DNA from: Liriodendron chinense
Taxonomy: Eukaryota > Streptophyta > Magnoliopsida > Magnoliales > Magnoliaceae
DNA: 64,000 nt
Direction: 5' to 3'
NCBI GenBank assembly: GCA_003013855.2
Contig: PVNU02000866.1
Coordinates: 310,001-374,000 of the forward strand
Made by a program: the position numbers and the translations under genes. How positions within the stretch are numbered: position 1 is the stretch's first letter; each line of letters opens with the position of its first letter. Under the pieces are notes generated by a model. That model was not told the DNA's origin. It saw only the letters and a list, made by a program, of their open reading frames with translations, and searched no databases. Of this stretch, positions 11,200 through 22,447 are shown piece by piece.

Positions 11200-12232
11200 T
11201 GTTAATGTCAGATTTCGTAATGAGATCCTCCGTTTTTCCTCCTTCACTCCAGCAGGGATTTCTATCACCAGATCTGAAAGAAGACAGATAGCAACTAAGG
11301 GTGGCTGGGGTCCAGCCGTTAGCCCTCCGATGCTTAAGTCAGGCCAAAGCAAGGAGAAGAGAAGCCAAGTAAAACGGGACAGAGCTTGAATGTTGTGTGT
11401 GTACCTTTCTCTTAATGGAGTCACCCCTTTATATAGATCTGAAGGAACCCAATTTGTTACGTAAGATATCGAAATCCCGCTGATGTCGCATACGATACTG
11501 AGATCTTGTTGATTTCGTGGGATAAGATCCTATCTTTAGAGATGAGATCCAACCCAATGACTTATTTCAGCAATCACGTCCCTTGATGGCAATCCCTTGA
11601 GATCCGGAACTATTTAGAGAAGATAAGCCCAAAAACCGACCTATACGGGCTGCCGGTAGGCGTAGTAATAGTGCTGATTGCTCGTAGTTGGAGTCATAGC
11701 TACCGAAAAGGAAGGAGACGCCGAAAGGGTGAAGACCGCCACGCTGGATGTAACTCTGCTTGGTGCCGCAGAGGGATTGAACAAGCCGCTCGACGGGAAC
11801 CGGGTGCTGGAAGTATGAAGACCATCCAAACCAAAAACGAAGACTCAGGACTATTCTGATGTCGGGAGCTGCTTGTGTCAGGGATGCTCGCATTCGTGAG
11901 GTGAGACCCTTTCTGACGAGCCCGAGCAGAGCTGCTCGCATCCGGGAGATGCGACTTCTTCTAAAGAGCACGAGCCGAGCTGCTCGCATCCGGGAGATGC
12001 GACCTCTTCTAAAGAGCACGAGCCGAGCTGCTCGCATCCGGGAGATGCGACCTCTTCTAAAGAGCACGAGCTGAGCTGCTCGCATCCGGGAGATGCGACC
12101 TCTTCTAAAGAGCACGAGCCGAGCTGCTCGCATCCGAGAGATGCGCCCCCTTACCGCGAGCACGACCTGGACTCCTCGCATTCATATTGCCGCGATCCTT
12201 AACTTCTTGTCAGACTATATTTGCCTATAACA
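11200..12232 (-). repeat. Element A 3' LTR (1033 bp)
   Basis: TGTTAATGTC at the left, GCCTATAACA at the right. It abuts a minus-strand purine tract on the right and so is the 3' LTR. A TATA box on the minus strand lies at 11427-11436 (TATATAAAGG). It has 4.6 copies of a 48-bp repeat, one fewer than the partner LTR. Confidence 0.9.
11923..12145 (-). repeat. 48-bp tandem repeat in the element A 3' LTR (about 4.6 copies)
   Basis: Units start at 11923, 11971, 12019, 12067 and 12115. Each contains GAGCTGCTCGCATCCGGGAG and TTCTTCTAAAGAGCA. Each unit holds inverted words (GAGC...GCTC, CGCATC...GATGCG) that could pair. Long repetitive ORFs reading through it are artefacts. Confidence 0.9.
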
Positions 12233-12250
12233 GATGCCCCCCAAACCCTT
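12233..12250 (-). other. Polypurine tract of element A
   Basis: Plus-strand GATGCCCCCCAAACCC; on the minus strand GGGTTTGGGGGGCATC directly before the TGTTATAGGC start of the 3' LTR. Same form as in element E. Confidence 0.75.
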
Positions 12251-12492
12251 AGTATTGAGGAACTATGCCAAGGGTTTGCCAGTGTTGACAGCTAGGTGCT
12301 GGGAGACAATCGCGCATGATTCACTTAACGTGCTTACGCATTTATGATGGCCAGCTTTCACGCAGCTTTTTCTGCCGCCAGAGATGAAGCGTCGGGCGCC
12401 ACGTGTTTCCGTATTTAATGCTAGCGTCCGTTCGTCTGGTGCGCCGGATGAGAAGCTGCCGCGTGTCCAGCAAATCAGACGGAATGATTGCG

Positions 12493-12500
12493 TATAAATA
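12493..12500 (+). promoter_or_regulatory. TATA box of the antisense accessory gene in element A
   Basis: TATAAATA 180 bp upstream of the accessory ATG at 12673, in the context ATTGCGTATAAATACC. The matching region of element E reads ATTGCCTATAAATATA before its ATG. The promoter is independent of the LTR and points the other way. Confidence 0.65.
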
Positions 12501-12672
12501 CCAGACTTAGAAGAAATTTCTTTCATTTTTGAATTCTTTACTGCGGTGCTCCCTGCTTTCTTCTTCTTCCTTTGCTTCTGGTGCGAAAAACCTCTTCACA
12601 GAGGTAGTTTTTTCCAACTTTCTCCCTTCATCTCTGCTTCCTTCATCTTTCTTTCTTGCTTTTCTTCTTGCG

Positions 12673-14953
12673 ATGGCGGGGTCCTCAGATGAAGAGATTG
12701 TTCCCTTGGGAGATCACACCCCTGATTCTTCCGAATCAAATAATGCCAGAGTACCGGCTGGTAGATATTCTGCCTCCGGGTATTCTTCCATCTTGACGGA
12801 GGAGAGGCTCTCTAGCCTTAGAGAGGCATACAGAGTCCCGGACTCTGTTTTATTCAGATTTCCTGGGAGAGGGGAGACAGCCGATGCACCACCGCCTGGG
12901 TGTGTGGCTGTTTATGAATACTTTTTCAAAGTAGGCGTACGTCTTCCCCTCCACCCCTTCATTCGAAATTTCCTCCGTCTTTATAAGATTGCCCCGGGCC
13001 AACTTATAGTTAACGGCTGGCGGGTTCTTTTGAGTGCTTTCACCCTTTGGAAGTAGGCGGGTAACGAGGAGTTAACCGCTCAGGAATTTTTGAGGTTATT
13101 CCAGCTGAAGAAGGCGCCAGCTAGCGAGGGTTGGTACTACCTCTGTTTCTGGCACCGGAATAACTTCATTTTGGGGAACCCTTCTTCCAACTGCCCGGGA
13201 TGGAGAAAGAAGTGGTTCTATGTCTCCGGAAACTGGGAGTCCGAAATGGGCTCTGACCCCAAAGGCCATAACGTTAATCGCCATTTTGGCGAAGGTGGGT
13301 CAAGTGCTCGTTTATTTGTCCGACAGAAACAATAACTTTGCTACTTTGACGATTTAACGAACCTTCTATTTTGCTTGTAGGAATCCCAATTGGTGTGAAG
13401 CCCAATCTGCGAGGAGGGCTCAACGAGAAGCTTGTCAAGGTCTACAAGCTCCCTGCGGCTGCACGCCACGTCAACGCTGCTCTAGAGCCTCACTGTCTCC
13501 GTGCAGCGGGTTTAATCTCTCAAGACGAAATGGCGAACGTAGGAGACAAAAGAGGTGCACTGGGGGCACTTCCCCGTCTGAAAGGCGCAGCCTCGAAGAG
13601 GCAAAAGAAGACTGCGGGGGGTCCTTCTAATGCGCCCACTCCCGCAGAGGGGTCTGCTCGCGATCCTCAATCGCGAGGGATCGGTTCGGGTGGGGTCGCT
13701 ACGACTTCTCGTACGACCACGACCCCTCCAGTTATCGCGACCCCTATATCTGCCGTGCCCCCTCCGGCTACTGCGACTCCACCGCCAGGTGCTCGCGGCC
13801 AGCCGGTGATCGAAGTCGCCGATAATTCACCGAAAGGCGATCGGAGGGAGGGGGGCCTCCCTCCTAAGGATATGAGATGCGAGCCTACTGGTGCTCGCGA
13901 GTCTGCGACGCCCTCTATGGGTGCCGTGAGTGCTCGCGAGGCAGGCTCTGGCGAGATGGTGGTGGCCCAACCTTCCGGGTCGGGGGTTTTTGTTATCCCT
14001 CCGCACTTGCATCCTGTATGCAAGTTTATGTTTGATAACATTCCCCCCAACTCCTTCGGGAGTTTGCCTGAGCCAAGCCCAGAGGCTCTCTCTACTGATA
14101 TTGGAGTGAGACTGGTTCAGGTAACAACCTTTTCTCTTTCTACCAATCTCTTCAGAATTTGATTAGATGACTAGTAATCTAATCCTTCTTTCTTTATTTG
14201 TTTCAGAGCCTGGATCTCACACTCCGCGTTAGACGGGATGTCGAAGCAGCCCGCCGCAGCATGGAGGATGTAGAGAAGAAGAAGAAGACCATGGAAGCCG
14301 AGGTCCAAGGGAGGGACCGTTTGGTGAAGGCCTTAGAGGTTCAGATCTCCAAGCTGGACGAAGAGAAGAAAATTCTCCTTGTCAAGATCCAATCCCTGAC
14401 TGAGCGCTTTCAGTCAATGGACCTCCAACTCGCAAAGCTTCAAGAAATCCATACCAAGAGCGAGAAGGAGAAGGAGATCTTCCGCCAGGACAAGATCCAG
14501 CTTGAAGGATGGCTCAAGGATGCGCGGACCAAGCTCGAGGAGACCCAGAAGAAGCTTGAGGAGGCCCAGAAGGAGCTCAAGGAAGCCCAGCAGCAACTTC
14601 ACCAGTTGAAGGATGATTCCATCCACTGGGAAGAGGAGCGAGTGGCCCTCGTTCAAATGATATCTGATGAGGGTCCTCGCGCAGTTCAGGAGTTCCGGAC
14701 TTCTCCACTTTACGATGAGGAGCGGTACGATGCGTATATCGCTGGTCGCGATTTCGCGGTCAGAGTTATGCAGATGATCGCTCCAACTTTTAACGTTGAG
14801 GAGTTCGACAGGGTGGCATTCGAGGTTGCAGCTAAGGAACGGGCTGCCGCTGAGAACGAAGCCACTGAGGCAACAGATGCCGCTCCTGCTCCTGAGGCTG
14901 GTCCTGAAGCTGAGAGCCGCGAGCCTGCGCAAGATGAGAATGACCAACCTTGA
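12673..14953 (+). pseudogene. Tat accessory ORF ('putative gypsy-type transposon' family), three exons, one nonsense codon
   Basis: Runs opposite to gag-pol. Exon 1 12673-13294, intron 1 13295-13380 (GTGGGT...TTGTAG), exon 2 13381-14120, intron 2 14121-14206 (GTAACA...TTTCAG), exon 3 14207-14953. Reading phases fit across both introns. Exon 1 has the conserved domain (VPAGRYSASGYSSIL, PGCVAVYEYF, PGQLIVNGW, later EGWYYLCFWHRNNFILG). Exon 2 is Pro/Ala/Thr-rich with a KRQKK basic patch and ends in HLHPVCKFMFDN. Exon 3 is a long Lys/Glu coiled coil with an acidic, Ala-rich tail. One in-frame TAG at 13054-13056 interrupts exon 1. The same introns occur in element E. The role is unknown; DNA or RNA binding is only a guess from the basic patch and coiled coil. 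Confidence 0.8.
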
Positions 14954-15666
14954 ACTCGGCAGCTTCCTACATCATGTATATTTTTTTTTTTTGAAGAAAT
15001 TTGTAATTGTCTCGACCTTTTGGTCTTTTTAAATGAATATCCGTTTCTGTAATGTATTCTCATTTTCTTTCATTTTTTGCTTTATGTTGATCTCAAATGG
15101 ATTCGTCAGATATGCGACCCTTTAATTCGAGCAAGAGCTGCGCTGCTCGCATTAGGGTGTATGACCACAATTCGAGCGTGAGTTGTGGTGCTCGCAATTA
15201 AGGTGTACGACTGCAATTCGAGCCCGAACTGCGGTGCTCGCGATTAGGGTATATGACTACGACCCCCTTATTCGAGCACGAGTTGCGGTGCTCGCATTCC
15301 GGAGTGCGATCCCTCTTCTCACCAGTCGCGAGCAACTAACTCATGAAAAAATGAATTAGACTCAATCCGGGGGTCGTGTGACCGTGTCCGCGCTGAGATA
15401 GACTGATCTATCGATTGAGATTTTGATTCTACCAAGGGCAGAAGGTTGGTCAAGAGATGGTATACATTCTCTTCGGGGCTATTCAGGTCCATATAAATGG
15501 AGAAGCAACCAACTAGTAACGATTTCAGTCCTACCAAAGGTAGGCAATTGGCCAAGAGGATGTGTAAGTACTCTCTTCAAGGCTATTCAGGTCCATATAA
15601 ATGGAGTAGCGGCCAAAAGATATCTTTCACTTTATTCATAAAACGTTGTACTAAACTACATCGAAT
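14954..15666. repeat. Repeat-rich spacer between convergent genes of element A
   Basis: Two arrays separate the 3' ends of the accessory gene and gag-pol. The first, about 15107-15300, has roughly 58-bp diverged units with ATTCGAGC...GTGCTCGC. The second, about 15420-15614, is a roughly 100-bp direct duplication (GCTATTCAGGTCCATATAAA at about 15478 and 15583). No ORF of note. Both transcripts should end here. Confidence 0.75.
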
Positions 15667-18600
15667 CTAGGGGTAGTATCGTAGCAAATGCTCCACGTGC
15701 CAAGGGCGACGTACAGGCTTCCCTTGCATGTCTTCAAGATAATAAGTACCGGGTCGCACAACCCTAATAACCCGATACAGGCCTTCCCAATTCGGATCCA
15801 ATGAACGAGCAGGAACTCCAAGATTTTGCCTCAGGACCAAATCTCCGAACTGGAAGGATCTAGGCCGAATCTTCACATTTCGATAACGAGCAATACGTTG
15901 TTGATATGTTGCCACTCGCACTTGGGAAGCATTTCTTCGCTCTTCCAAGAGATCGAGATGAAGTCGGAGGTTTTCCTGATTGCTCGCGAGATCATACTGC
16001 TCGATCCGATATGAGGGCACTTGAATTTCCACTGGTACCACTGCGTCAACACCAAATGCTAAGGAGAAAGGAGTTTCACCTGTTGATGTACAAGCCGTGG
16101 TTCTATAGGCCCATAATACCTCTGGCAGAAGTTCTGGCCACACCCCTTTACATTCACCTAGCTTGGTCTTTAAATGATGCTTTATGATCTTATTCACTGC
16201 CTCGACCTGCCCATTCGCCTGAGGATGATATGGAGAAGTGCGAAGATTACGTATCTTCCATTTGTCACAAAATTCAGCAAAGGCTGCGTTGTCGAACTGC
16301 GTTCAGTTATCGGTAATTATAGTATGAGGAAGTCCGAAACGACATATGATATTTCTCCATATAAACTTAGTAGTTTGTTTTTCAGTAATCTTGGCTAATG
16401 GTTCTGCCTCGGCCCATTTGGTGAAATAATCAACCGCCACGATTGCGAACCTATTCTGTCCCTTTCCCATAGGTAAGGGCCCGATGATATCGATCCCCCA
16501 CTGAGCAAAAGGCCAAGGGCTATCAACTGGGGTCATCCGCTCAGACGGTACACGAGGTATAGGTAGATATCGTTGACACTTGTCGCATTTTTTAGAAAAT
16601 TCGATGGCGTCTGCTTTCATAGTAGGCCAATAATATCCTTGCCTCATCGCTTTATATGCTAGGGATCGCCCCCTGGGATGGTTACCACATGCCCCCTGGT
16701 GTACTTCATCTAGAACACAAAGTGCTTCTTCTGGATGAAGACACCTTAAATAAGGCAAGGAGAAGCTTTTTCGCAACAATATTCCATCTTGTAAGGTGTA
16801 CCTGGCAGCTCAAAGCTGAATTTGTCTTGCAGCTTTCTTGTCTTCTGGTAGGTATCCATCTCTGAGATAAAGGATGATAGGATCCATCCAGCATGGAGAC
16901 GATTGTACCGATATAACTTGCTCGAGAGTCACTTGGTCGATACTCAAGTTCTGACGGTGCTCGATGGGGATCGAATGTGATAACTCCGATTCCGGTGCAG
17001 AAGCGAGCTTTGCCAAGGAATCATCAAGTTGGTTCTGCTCGCGAGGGATATGAATTATTTTATAAGTCTTTAGTTTGGCGAGCAGGATGAGGACACGAGA
17101 CTTGTATAAGGCCATTCTTTCTTCTTTGGCTTCGAATTCACCAAGAACTTGATTGACAATGAGCTGGGAGTCGCTATGAATTATCAAATTCTGGACTGCG
17201 AGGACAATGGCCAGTTCGAGGCCAACAATCAAGGCCTCATATTCTGCTTCATTATTGGAGACGCGTGATTCGAAACGCAGTGCATATTGAAAATGTGACC
17301 CGTCGGGAGCCACTAAAATCAGGCCCGCTCCACTGCCAGTGGCCCACGACGACCCGTCCACGAAGAGTGACCAAGGAGGCTGGTCGCTGGTCGTGACATT
17401 ATCTTCAGAAGAATATGTAAATTCGGCAATGAAGTCAGCCACGGCCTGGCCCTTGACTGCGGTCCTTGGACAGAATGAGATATCATGCTCACTGATCTCG
17501 ACCGCCCATTTAGTTAAGCGCCCGGAAGCCTCAGGTTTTTGAAGGACTTGTCGTAGTGGATGATTTGTTGGTACTAAAATAGCATGGGCTTGAAAGTATG
17601 GTCGCAGTTTTCGAGCTGCCGTGACTAAGGCTAGGGCCAGTTTCTCCATATCAGAATACCTAGTTTCTGCATCAACCATTGCTCGACTGATATAATAAAC
17701 GGGCCTTTGCACCCCGGAATCTTCTCTTATTAAAGCGGCGCTAACGGCCGTGGAAGACACAGATAAATAAAGAATGAGTTGCTCATGTGCTACAGGCTTA
17801 GATAAAATGGGGGGAGCGCTCATGTATTGCTTCAGTTGTTGAAAAGCTTCTTCACACTGAGGTGTCCACTTCCAATCAGACTTGGCCGTTGCACGAAGGA
17901 GTTTGAAGAAGGGCAATCACTTGTCAGATGCTCGCGAGATGAACCTGTTCAATGATGCGATGCGACCAGCCAGACGCTGGACGTCCTTCAGAGTAACGGG
18001 GGATTTCATCTCTATCAATGCTTTAATCTTTTCGAGATTCGCCTCAATTCCACGCTGGCCAACCATGAACCCAAGAAATTTCCCTGCGGACACTCCAAAC
18101 GCGCATTTTTCTGGGTTCAATTTCATTTGATACTTCCTCATCAGATCAAAGGCTTCTCGAAGATCAGAAATGTGGTCATCTTCAACGATGCTTTTCACGA
18201 GCATATCGTCAACATATACTTCCATATTCCTACCGATTTGAGCAGCGAATATTTTGTTGACAAGACGTTGATAAGTGGCCCCTGCATTTTTAAGACCGAA
18301 CGGCATTACCTGGTAGCAATATAGTCCTCGATCTGTGATGAAGGCAGTATGCTGGCTATCAGGTGGATGCATCATAATCTGGTTGTAACCAGAATAAGCA
18401 TCCATAAAGCTGAGGAGAGCATGTCCAGCTGTTGAGTCGACCAACTGGTCGATCCGCGGTGTCGGAAAGCTATCTTTGGGACATGCTTTGTTCAAGTCTG
18501 AATAGTCGACGCACATCCTCCATTTGCCATTAGCTTTTCGGACGAGAACTACATTTGTGACCCACTCTGGGTAGTCAACTTCTTTTATGAAATTAGCCGC

Positions 18601-21150
18601 GAGCAGCTTCTCAACTTCAGTTTTGATTGCCATTTGTCTTTCTGCAGTAAAGGCACGTCGACGCTGATGTACGGGTTTATGCTTCGGGTCAATGTTGAGA
18701 CGATGTGCGATGACATTGGGATCGATGCCTGGCATATCTTTATGAGACCAAGCAAACACATCCTTGTATTCAGTGAGGAAACGGATCAAATCTTCACGGT
18801 GGACACTGGTTAAGGAGGACCCGATGTACACGATCTTAGACGGGTCGTCTTCGGTCAGGTGGATCGCCACTGTTTCCTCCCCCGGAGTTCCCGACTTCAG
18901 AGCATTTTCTCTCGGATCCAACGAGGTGGTGGAGGGAACGTCGGGTGATCCTTGAGCTATTTCCATGACGGGCGTCGCTTGAGCCTTCTTTCGATCTTGG
19001 AGGGCTATCTGGTAACAGGACCGTGCCTCCTGCTGACTTCCTCGCACGACCCCGATGCCATTTGGGGTAGGAAATTTAACACATAGATATGAAGGGTGCA
19101 AGGCCGCTCCAACCTTAGTTAGAGACGGCCGCCCCAAAATGGCGTTATATGCTGATTTTCGATCCACAACGAGGAAGTTTACGAAGACGGTGGTCTTCGC
19201 TGGACTCTCTCCAAAAGTAACTGGGAGATCAATGCTTCCTTCAGGTGTTACTACCTCTCCTCCAAAGCCGACGAGGGGGGTCGACACTGGCTTGAGGAGG
19301 CTTCTGGCTAGTGCCATCTTGTTAAAAGCTTCCAAGTACAGAATATCGGCTGAGCTACCTGTATCCACCATAATTCGATGAGTCAAATAATTTGATACCT
19401 TCAATGTGACTACGATGGAATCTTCATGAGGGAAGTGAATTCCCGCTGCATCTTCGAGAGTGAAAGAAATTGGAAGATGGCTCGCTTTTGATGAGCTGGA
19501 CGTCTGTTCCAGCCAATAGATCTGCTGGGGTTCTTTGGAAGCCTTTCGAGCGTATGCTTTTCTTGAAGCTTGAGAGTCACCCTCGCAAGCTGGTCCCCCG
19601 ACGATAGTGCGAATTTCTCCCGTGGGCTCAGCGTCCTCTTGGTCGGTTTGATGATGAGGCGGTTCCTTTTGGCGAGATGAGGTCTTCGCCCTTTCTGGTG
19701 ATCGATTTTTACGAGCAACATAATCCTGGAGATGGCCTTTTCGAATAAGGGCTTCGATATGGTCTCGTAGAGAGATGCAGTCCTGGGTCCTATGCCCGTG
19801 ATCTTTGTGGAAGTAACAGAACTTGCTCTTGTCCCTCTTCTCGGGATCGGATTTAATCTTTGCAGGCCACTTCACATATGGTTTGTGTTTAATCTCCATT
19901 AGAACCTTTTCAGGAGACCGATTAAGAGGAGTGTAGTTATGATATTTACCAGAGTAAGGCTTCCTGGGAGAACGATCGCGCTGATCACGACGGTATTTCT
20001 TATCTGTAGAAGAAGTTCCTTCTGGCTTGCGTTTCTTACTTTGTACTCCATGGCGTGTCAACACGACTTCTTCTGCATTGATATATTTCTGAGCTTTGGC
20101 TTGGAATTCTGCCATAGTTTTCGACGGGCTTTTATCTAAGGCAAATCTGAATTTCTCGCTCGTTATTCCGGCAATGAGGGCTGTAAGACCCTTTTCTTCA
20201 GTGTAACCCTCAGTTTGAACGGCTTCGGCAGTGAACCGTACTGTGAACTCCTTTATGGTCTCCCCATGCTGTTGTTTCAGATTCATCAGATGGGAGGCTG
20301 GCTTCTTAATACGAATACTTCCCATGAATTGAGAAAGGAATATCTCCGATAATTGGGAAAAGGAACTGATGGAACGGGGCTTTAACCCCCGGAACCACGT
20401 ACGAGCTGCTTCCTTCAATGTTAAGGGAAAATCCCTACACATGATTTCTGAACCATGTCCCTCCAACTCCATGAGGGACCTGTATGTTTCCAGATGTTCA
20501 AGAGGGTCGCCAATGCCTGTGTACGGAACGATAACAGGCGCTCGATACTTTCTGGGTAACGGGGCTTCCATGACCTCGCTGGTGAAGGGAGATTCAGATT
20601 GATGTATCGCCGCCATGACGGCAGATGGCCGATTTACCTGGTATCGCTGTTCCATGACATCAAAACGATCATGGATTCTTTTGAGATCTCCTTCCCATGG
20701 TAGGGTATAGCTAGATGTTTCGGTGGTGGAGCCTTGCGGTTGAGGTTGTCGAGACGAATTGGAATGTATAGAATGTGGAGACGGCACAGGGGGATGGCTG
20801 CCAAGTGGTGGGACCTGTGGTTCGTCCATAGAATGTCTGGAAGCCACCGGTATGGGTTGCGGTGGTAGTCCTTCGGAGGGTTGTCTTTGTGGTTCAGGGA
20901 AGTGCTGATCAAGCCTATTTGACAGCGCCTGAACTCCGGCGTTTAGAGTTAGGAGAGTGTTTCCGAGGAAACGTAGGACATCATCTTGATTTCCAGAGGC
21001 CTCCAATAATGGGTTTGTTGATGGCATATACGGGGCTCCTTGAGGGATATTCGTCGGAGTAGGTGGGAGGGCAGGTACGGATTCCATCTCATCAGGCGGA
21101 GGTGGTGCCTGCCTTGAAGTTGAAGGGTGAACGGCCTTTTTAGGAGGCAT
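15667..21150 (-). pseudogene. Tat gag-pol polyprotein (gag-protease-RT-RNase H-aRNase H-integrase), one frame with three TGA stops
   Basis: A single reading frame of 1828 codons from ATG at 21150 to a stop at 15667. In order: gag (around residues 200-350, with TWFRGLKPRSISSFSQL), a zinc-knuckle-like CYFHKDHGHRTQDC, aspartic protease with DTGSSADIL (residue ~596), reverse transcriptase with YVDDM (residue ~979), RNase H, a second archaeal-type RNase H (FVDGSSWATGSGAGL, NNEAEYEAL, HSDSQLIVNQ), and integrase with an HHCC zinc motif and D-D-E core (GIDIIGPL, IITDN, GQVEAVNK). In-frame TGA codons lie at 17919-17917 (RT/RNase H junction), 16812-16810 (before integrase) and 16305-16303 (in the integrase core, right after the second Asp). 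No frameshift is seen. The copy cannot make a full polyprotein unless the stops are read through. Confidence 0.9.
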
Positions 21151-21204
21151 CGCCGAAGGATTTTGATCGGTGGTTAGAACGATTGATTTTGACGATCAAG
21201 TCGT

Positions 21205-21222
21205 TCCCACAGACGGCGCCAA
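21205..21222 (-). other. Primer-binding site of element A
   Basis: On the minus strand TGGCGCCGTCTGTGGGAA, starting three bases after the end of the 5' LTR. TGG at the start pairs with a tRNA CCA end. Tat elements are usually said to use tRNA-Arg; I could not check which tRNA fits here. Confidence 0.7.
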
Positions 21223-21224
21223 AC

Positions 21225-22306
21225 TGTTAATGTCAGATTTCGTAATGAGATCCTCCGTTTTTCCTCCTTCACTCCAACAGGGATTTCTACCACCAGATCT
21301 GAAAGAAGACAGATAGCAACTAAGGGTGGCTGGGGTCCAGCCGTTAGCCCTCCGATGCTTAAGTCAGGCCAAAGCAAGGAGAAGAGAAGCCAAGTAAAAC
21401 GGGACAGAGCTTGAATGTTGTGTGTGTACCTTTCTCTTAATGGAGTCACCCCTTTATATAGATCTGAAGGAACCCAATTTGTTACGTAAGATATCGAAAT
21501 CCCGCTGATGTCGCATACGATACTGAGATCTTGTTGATTTCGTGGGATAAGATCCTATCTTTTGAGATGAGATCCAACCCAATGACTTATTTCAGCAATC
21601 ACGTCCCTTGATGGCAATCCCTTGAGATCCGGAACTATTTAGAGAAGATAAGCCCAAAAACTGACCTATACGGGCTGCCGGTAGGCGTAGTAATAGTGCT
21701 GATTGCTCGTAGTTGGAGTCATAGCTACCGAAAAGGAAGGAGACGCCGAAAGGGTGAAGACCGCCACGCTGGATGTAACTCTGCTTGGTGCCGCAGAGGG
21801 ATTGAACAAGCCGCTCAACGGGAACCGGGTGCTGGAAGTATGAAGACCATCCAAACCAAAAATGAAGACTCAGGACTATTCTGATGTCGGGAGCTGCTTG
21901 TGTCAGGGATGCTCGCATTCGTGAGGTGCGACCCTTTCTGACGAGCCCGAGCAGAGCTGCTCGCATCCGGGAGATGCGACTTCTTCTAAAGAGCACGAGC
22001 CGAGCTGCTCGCATCCGGGAGATGCGACCTCTTCTAAAGAGCACGAGCCGAGCTGCTCGCATCCGGGAGATGCGACCTCTTCTAAAGAGCACGAGCCGAG
22101 CTGCTCGCATCCGGGAGATGCGACCTCTTCTAAAGAGCACAAGCCGAGCTGCTCGCATCCGGGAGATGCGACCTCTTCTAAAGAGCATGAGCCGAGCTGC
22201 TCGCATCCGAGAGATGCGACCCCTTACCGCGAGCACGACCTAGACTCCTCGCATTCATATTGCCAGCGATCCTTAACTTCTTGTCAGACTATATTTGCCT
22301 ATAACA
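21225..22306 (-). repeat. Element A 5' LTR (1082 bp)
   Basis: Same termini as 11200-12232 but longer by one 48-bp unit and one base. TATA box on the minus strand at 21451-21460 (TATATAAAGG). The primer site adjoins its left end, so it is the 5' LTR. Confidence 0.9.
21948..22216 (-). repeat. 48-bp tandem repeat in the element A 5' LTR (about 5.6 copies)
   Basis: Units start at 21948, 21996, 22044, 22092, 22140 and 22188. Identical in content to the array at 11923-12145 but with one more unit. Confidence 0.9.
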
Positions 22307-22447
22307 TACATGAGAGCAATGACATAAAATAAAGGAGAGTGAGAACAAGAGTACCTGAGGTAGCAAGTTGATCAATTCTAGCATCTTCCATTGTCTCAAT
22401 GAGACTTATTCAATCCTAAATGCAGAAAGAAATCCTAACCTACCTAC

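Larger units (their letters stand above)
11200..22306 (-). mobile_element. Element A: Tat/Retand-type Ty3 LTR retrotransposon, nearly complete (11.1 kb)
   Basis: LTRs at 11200-12232 and 21225-22306 (TGTTAATGTC...GCCTATAACA on the plus strand). On the minus strand the order is 5' LTR, primer site (21205-21222), gag-pro-RT-RNase H-second RNase H-integrase (21150-15667), a repeat-rich spacer, and an accessory gene on the opposite strand (12673-14953), then a polypurine tract and 3' LTR. A second, archaeal-type RNase H domain after the first is a hallmark of the Tat lineage. LTRs differ by few substitutions and one 48-bp repeat unit, so the insertion is fairly recent and is the youngest of the nest. 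The flanking 5-mers do not match exactly (GCATG left; TACATG right). Confidence 0.9.

Noticed and set aside
13667..14947. Minus-strand ORFs inside the element A accessory gene
   Set aside because: Shadows of exons 2 and 3, which have conserved phase and introns on the plus strand.
21948..22216. Regular repeats that could look like a CRISPR array
   Set aside because: Units are contiguous tandem copies with no variable spacers, within an LTR of a plant retrotransposon.
21592..22236. Long repetitive Arg-rich ORFs in the element A LTRs (also 11567-12181)
   Set aside because: They arise because the 48-bp repeat is a multiple of three and stays open; they span LTR repeats and are not conserved genes.
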